This document shows positions 51,120-53,440 of a DNA stretch of 53,440 nucleotides, in pieces. The notes under the pieces are model-generated. The model saw only the letters and a program-made list of their open reading frames with translations, searched no databases and was not told the origin of the DNA. Where the stretch lies: NCBI GenBank assembly GCA_937974825.1, contig CALJVD010000050.1:1-53440 (forward strand), read 5' to 3'. Positions within the stretch are counted from its first letter, which is position 1; each line of letters opens with the position of its first letter. The stretch comes from an uncultured Oceanospirillaceae bacterium. GTDB taxonomy: Bacteria > Pseudomonadota > Gammaproteobacteria > Pseudomonadales > Oceanobacteraceae. The position numbers and the translations under genes are program-made.

Positions 51120-52256
51120 ATGACTGCACCAACCACCAAAATCAATCTGCTCGGGCTTTCCCCTTCTCAAATGGAAGCGTTTTTTGCCGAACTTGGCGAA
51201 AAGAAATTCCGTGCCCAGCAAATGCTGAAATGGATACATCAGTACGGCCAGTCTGATTTCGATGAAATGACGAACATGAGTAAGGCTCTACGTCAGCGTT
51301 TGTCTGAAATCGCAGAAGTGCGTTTGCCAGAAGTGGTGTATGAAAACACATCAAAAGACGGTACGCGTAAATGGGTGATGCGTTTGGATGGTGGCAGCTC
51401 CATTGAAACCGTTTATATCCCAGAAAAAGACCGTGGTACCTTATGTGTCAGCTCGCAAATTGGTTGTGCCTTAGATTGCAGTTTTTGTTCCACCGGCAAG
51501 CAAGGATTTAACCGCGACTTAACCACGGCAGAAATTATTGGACAAGTTTACGTCGCGAATATGAGCTTTCATGAGCCCGGCGAGCGCCGTGAACGTAAAA
51601 TTACCAACGTTGTTATGATGGGGATGGGCGAGCCATTAATGAACTTCGACAACGTTGTAGGCGCCATGCAGTTAATGATGGACGATAACGCTTATGGTTT
51701 ATCTAAGCGTCGTGTCACACTGAGCACCTCGGGTGTTGTGCCTATGCTAGACAAGCTTGGCGATGTTATTGATGTTTCGTTAGCGGTGTCGTTACATGCG
51801 CCGAATGATGCATTGCGTAATGAGCTTGTTCCTATTAACAGAAAATATCCCATTAAAGAATTATTAGCCTCGGTTAATGGGTATTTACAAAAGCTACCCG
51901 ATCGTCGCAAAGCCACTATTGAGTATACCTTGATGGATGGCGTTAACGACGAACCAGAACACGCGGAGCAGCTTGCTCAGATTTTGCAAGAGACGCCTTG
52001 CAAGATTAACTTGATTCCATTCAACCCCTTCCCACATTCAGGGTATGAGCGCCCAAGTAATAACCGTGTACATCGCTTTCGTGACATCTTAGTCAATGCC
52101 GGATACGTTGTGACTATTCGCTCTACCCGTGGTGATGATATTGATGCCGCTTGTGGGCAGCTTGTGGGGCGCGTACAAGATCGTACAAGACGTAATGAAC
52201 GTTACATTAAAGCCATACAATTAGAAGAAAATAATAGGCAAGGGAGTAAGCAATGA
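51120..52256 (+). CDS. rlmN: Dual-specificity 23S rRNA/tRNA methyltransferase RlmN
   Basis: This 378-residue radical-SAM enzyme methylates C2 of A2503 in 23S rRNA and A37 in some tRNAs. The ATG at 51120 follows AGG and gives MTAPTTKINLLGLS; an upstream alternative start would overlap the terminator. The cluster motif is CALDCSFCSTG, and GMGEPLMNFDNV and RVTLSTSGVVP follow. The catalytic cysteines lie in that motif region and in DIDAACGQL near the C-terminus. It overlaps pilF by 4 bases. Confidence 0.96.
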   Translation: MTAPTTKINLLGLSPSQMEAFFAELGEKKFRAQQMLKWIHQYGQSDFDEMTNMSKALRQRLSEIAEVRLPEVVYENTSKDGTRKWVMRLDGGSSIETVYIPEKDRGTLCVSSQIGCALDCSFCSTGKQGFNRDLTTAEIIGQVYVANMSFHEPGERRERKITNVVMMGMGEPLMNFDNVVGAMQLMMDDNAYGLSKRRVTLSTSGVVPMLDKLGDVIDVSLAVSLHAPNDALRNELVPINRKYPIKELLASVNGYLQKLPDRRKATIEYTLMDGVNDEPEHAEQLAQILQETPCKINLIPFNPFPHSGYERPSNNRVHRFRDILVNAGYVVTIRSTRGDDIDAACGQLVGRVQDRTRRNERYIKAIQLEENNRQGSKQ

Positions 52257-53053
52257 GTCTGATCATTAAACATATCGGCAAGCTGTTAGTTACTAGCGCA
52301 CTTGCGCTAAGTCTGGTTGCTTGCGTTACCGTCACTGAAAGCCGTATTACTAAAAAAGCCTCTCCAGAAAAAGCGGTAGAGAACTATACAGAGCTCGGTT
52401 TAGGCTATTTGGAGCGTAATCGTCCAGATTTGGCTCGTAAACGTATTGAAAAAGCACTGAGTATCGATAGTAAATACGCACCGGCTAACGATGTAATGGG
52501 GCTTATATGGCAGTCAGAAGGTGAGTTTGAGCTGGCTGAAGAGTTCTTTTTACGTTCAATGAAGCAAGATAAATCGTATACACGTGCTCGCCATCACTTA
52601 GGTAATCTCTATCTACAAATGAAACAGTACGAACGCGCAGAGCAAGAGCTAGATCGTGCCGCTAAAAACCCTTATTACGATGACCGAGCGCTTGCCTACA
52701 ATGACTTAGCGCTAATGTATTATCGACAAAATAAGCTGGACGAAGCCATCGACTCATACGGTGAAACACTGCGCTTATCTATGTATAACGTACAAGCGTT
52801 AGTGAATATCTCTACCCTGTATTTTAAAAAACAAGACTATCAAAAATCTCAGCACTATTTTGACCGTTTAGACCGTGTAGTGAATCGTGGGCAAACTAAC
52901 CATACTGCGCATAGCTTGTGGCTTGGTATTCAGCTAGCGACCATTAACCAAAACACTAAACGCGCAATTTCGTTGGCGTCTGATTTGAAGCGCAATTATC
53001 CAGAGTCAAACGAATATAAGTTGTATCAAGAGTCTTTGTCTGGAGCGAAGTAA
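52253..53053 (+). CDS. pilF: Type IV pilus biogenesis lipoprotein PilF/PilW
   Basis: This 266-residue outer-membrane lipoprotein acts as pilotin for the PilQ secretin. The signal peptide ends LVAC, a good lipobox. About six tetratricopeptide repeats follow (NYTELGLGYLERNRPDLARKRIEKAL; APANDVMGLIWQSEGEFELAEEFFLRSM; LGNLYLQMKQYERAEQEL; AYNDLALMYYRQNKLDEAIDSY). It overlaps the rlmN stop (ATGA). In relatives rodZ follows, but here ispG starts one base after the stop. Confidence 0.93.
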   Translation: MSLIIKHIGKLLVTSALALSLVACVTVTESRITKKASPEKAVENYTELGLGYLERNRPDLARKRIEKALSIDSKYAPANDVMGLIWQSEGEFELAEEFFLRSMKQDKSYTRARHHLGNLYLQMKQYERAEQELDRAAKNPYYDDRALAYNDLALMYYRQNKLDEAIDSYGETLRLSMYNVQALVNISTLYFKKQDYQKSQHYFDRLDRVVNRGQTNHTAHSLWLGIQLATINQNTKRAISLASDLKRNYPESNEYKLYQESLSGAK

Positions 53054-53054
53054 T

Positions 53055-53440
53055 ATGCATGCTGAAAGCCCAATAAAACGTCGTAAAAGCCGCAAAATAT
53101 GGGTAGGTGATGTACCAGTAGGTGGCGATGCTCCTATTGCCGTGCAAACCATGACGAACACAGAAACTTGTGATGTCGACGCTACTGTTGCACAAATTAA
53201 GCAGGTTCAAGATGCCGGTGCAGATATTGTGCGAGTGTCTGTGCCTTCTATGGATGCGGCTGAGGCTTTCGGTAAAATTCGCAAACAAGTGGATATTCCG
53301 CTGGTAGCGGACATTCATTTCGACTATAAGATTGCCTTGCGTGTGGCCGAACTAGGCGTAGATTGCTTGCGTATCAACCCAGGCAATATTGGTCGAGAAG
53401 ATCGTGTGAAAGCCGTGGTTGATGCTGCACGCCATCATGG
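53055..53440 (+). CDS. ispG: (E)-4-hydroxy-3-methylbut-2-enyl-diphosphate synthase, 5' part
   Basis: The gene runs off the window; 128 codons are visible from the ATG at 53055. IspG (GcpE) is a [4Fe-4S] enzyme of the MEP isoprenoid pathway. Visible features are KSRKIWVGDVPVGGDAPIAVQTMTNTET, ADIVRVSVPSMDAAEAF and PLVADIHFDYKIALRVAELGVDCLRINPGNIG. The C-terminal cluster-binding part lies outside the window. It follows pilF closely. Confidence 0.95.
   Translation, partial: MHAESPIKRRKSRKIWVGDVPVGGDAPIAVQTMTNTETCDVDATVAQIKQVQDAGADIVRVSVPSMDAAEAFGKIRKQVDIPLVADIHFDYKIALRVAELGVDCLRINPGNIGREDRVKAVVDAARHH

Noticed and set aside
1..53440. CRISPR array, prophage, integron, tRNA or rRNA
   Set aside because: No regularly spaced repeats, integrase, transposase or cloverleaf/rRNA sequence was seen; apart from the REP-like pair and intein the window is chromosomal core.

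Overview
The window is a piece of a gammaproteobacterial chromosome with moderate to low G+C. Gene content and order resemble marine Oceanospirillales/Pseudomonadales. Four blocks follow the Pseudomonas aeruginosa order: nadB-rpoE(algU)-mucABCD-lepA-rnc-era-recO-pdxJ-acpS; gacS/cysM-rlmD-relA-mazG; ppc-adk-tsaB; and suhB/trmJ-cysE-iscR-iscS...ndk-rlmN-pilF-ispG. The species cannot be named from the sequence. No tRNA, rRNA, CRISPR array, prophage or IS transposase was seen.

Layout. 1-8.9 kb: a REP-like repeat pair, an orphan protein with a faint ADP-ribosyltransferase-like motif, a periplasmic solute-binding protein, tatD plus a small gene, nhaA behind a probable nhaA-I (Li+) riboswitch, and a split class II (B12-dependent) ribonucleotide reductase (nrdJa-nrdJb). 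NrdJa carries a full LAGLIDADG intein placed immediately before the radical cysteine. 8.9-18 kb: dnaE, a YbhN-type membrane protein, an enoyl-CoA hydratase-family protein, ygfZ divergent from sdhE-ygfX, and nadB. 18-27.8 kb: the envelope-stress sigma factor operon with an autoregulatory-type promoter, then lepA, a DUF4845 gene, rnc, era, recO, pdxJ, acpS. 27.8-39.6 kb: gacS (convergent), cysM, rlmD, relA, mazG, ppc, adk. 39.7-47.1 kb: tsaB, uppP, rsmJ, upp, plsB, slyX, a membrane-anchored cold-shock-domain protein, and a catalytically degenerate SuhB homologue. 47.2-53.4 kb: trmJ, cysE, iscR, iscS, ndk, rlmN, pilF and the start of ispG.

Most of the window is core housekeeping. The points of interest are local departures from it: the intein at the RNR active site; the layered nhaA control region (palindrome in the promoter spacer, then a structured leader); paired NrdR-like boxes 31 bp apart; a SuhB that has lost the inositol monophosphatase metal motif; an isc locus reduced to iscR-iscS with a tailless IscS; absence of lepB and rodZ from their usual places; and a cold-shock domain fused to membrane segments. 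I saw no multi-gene system that looks wholly undescribed.
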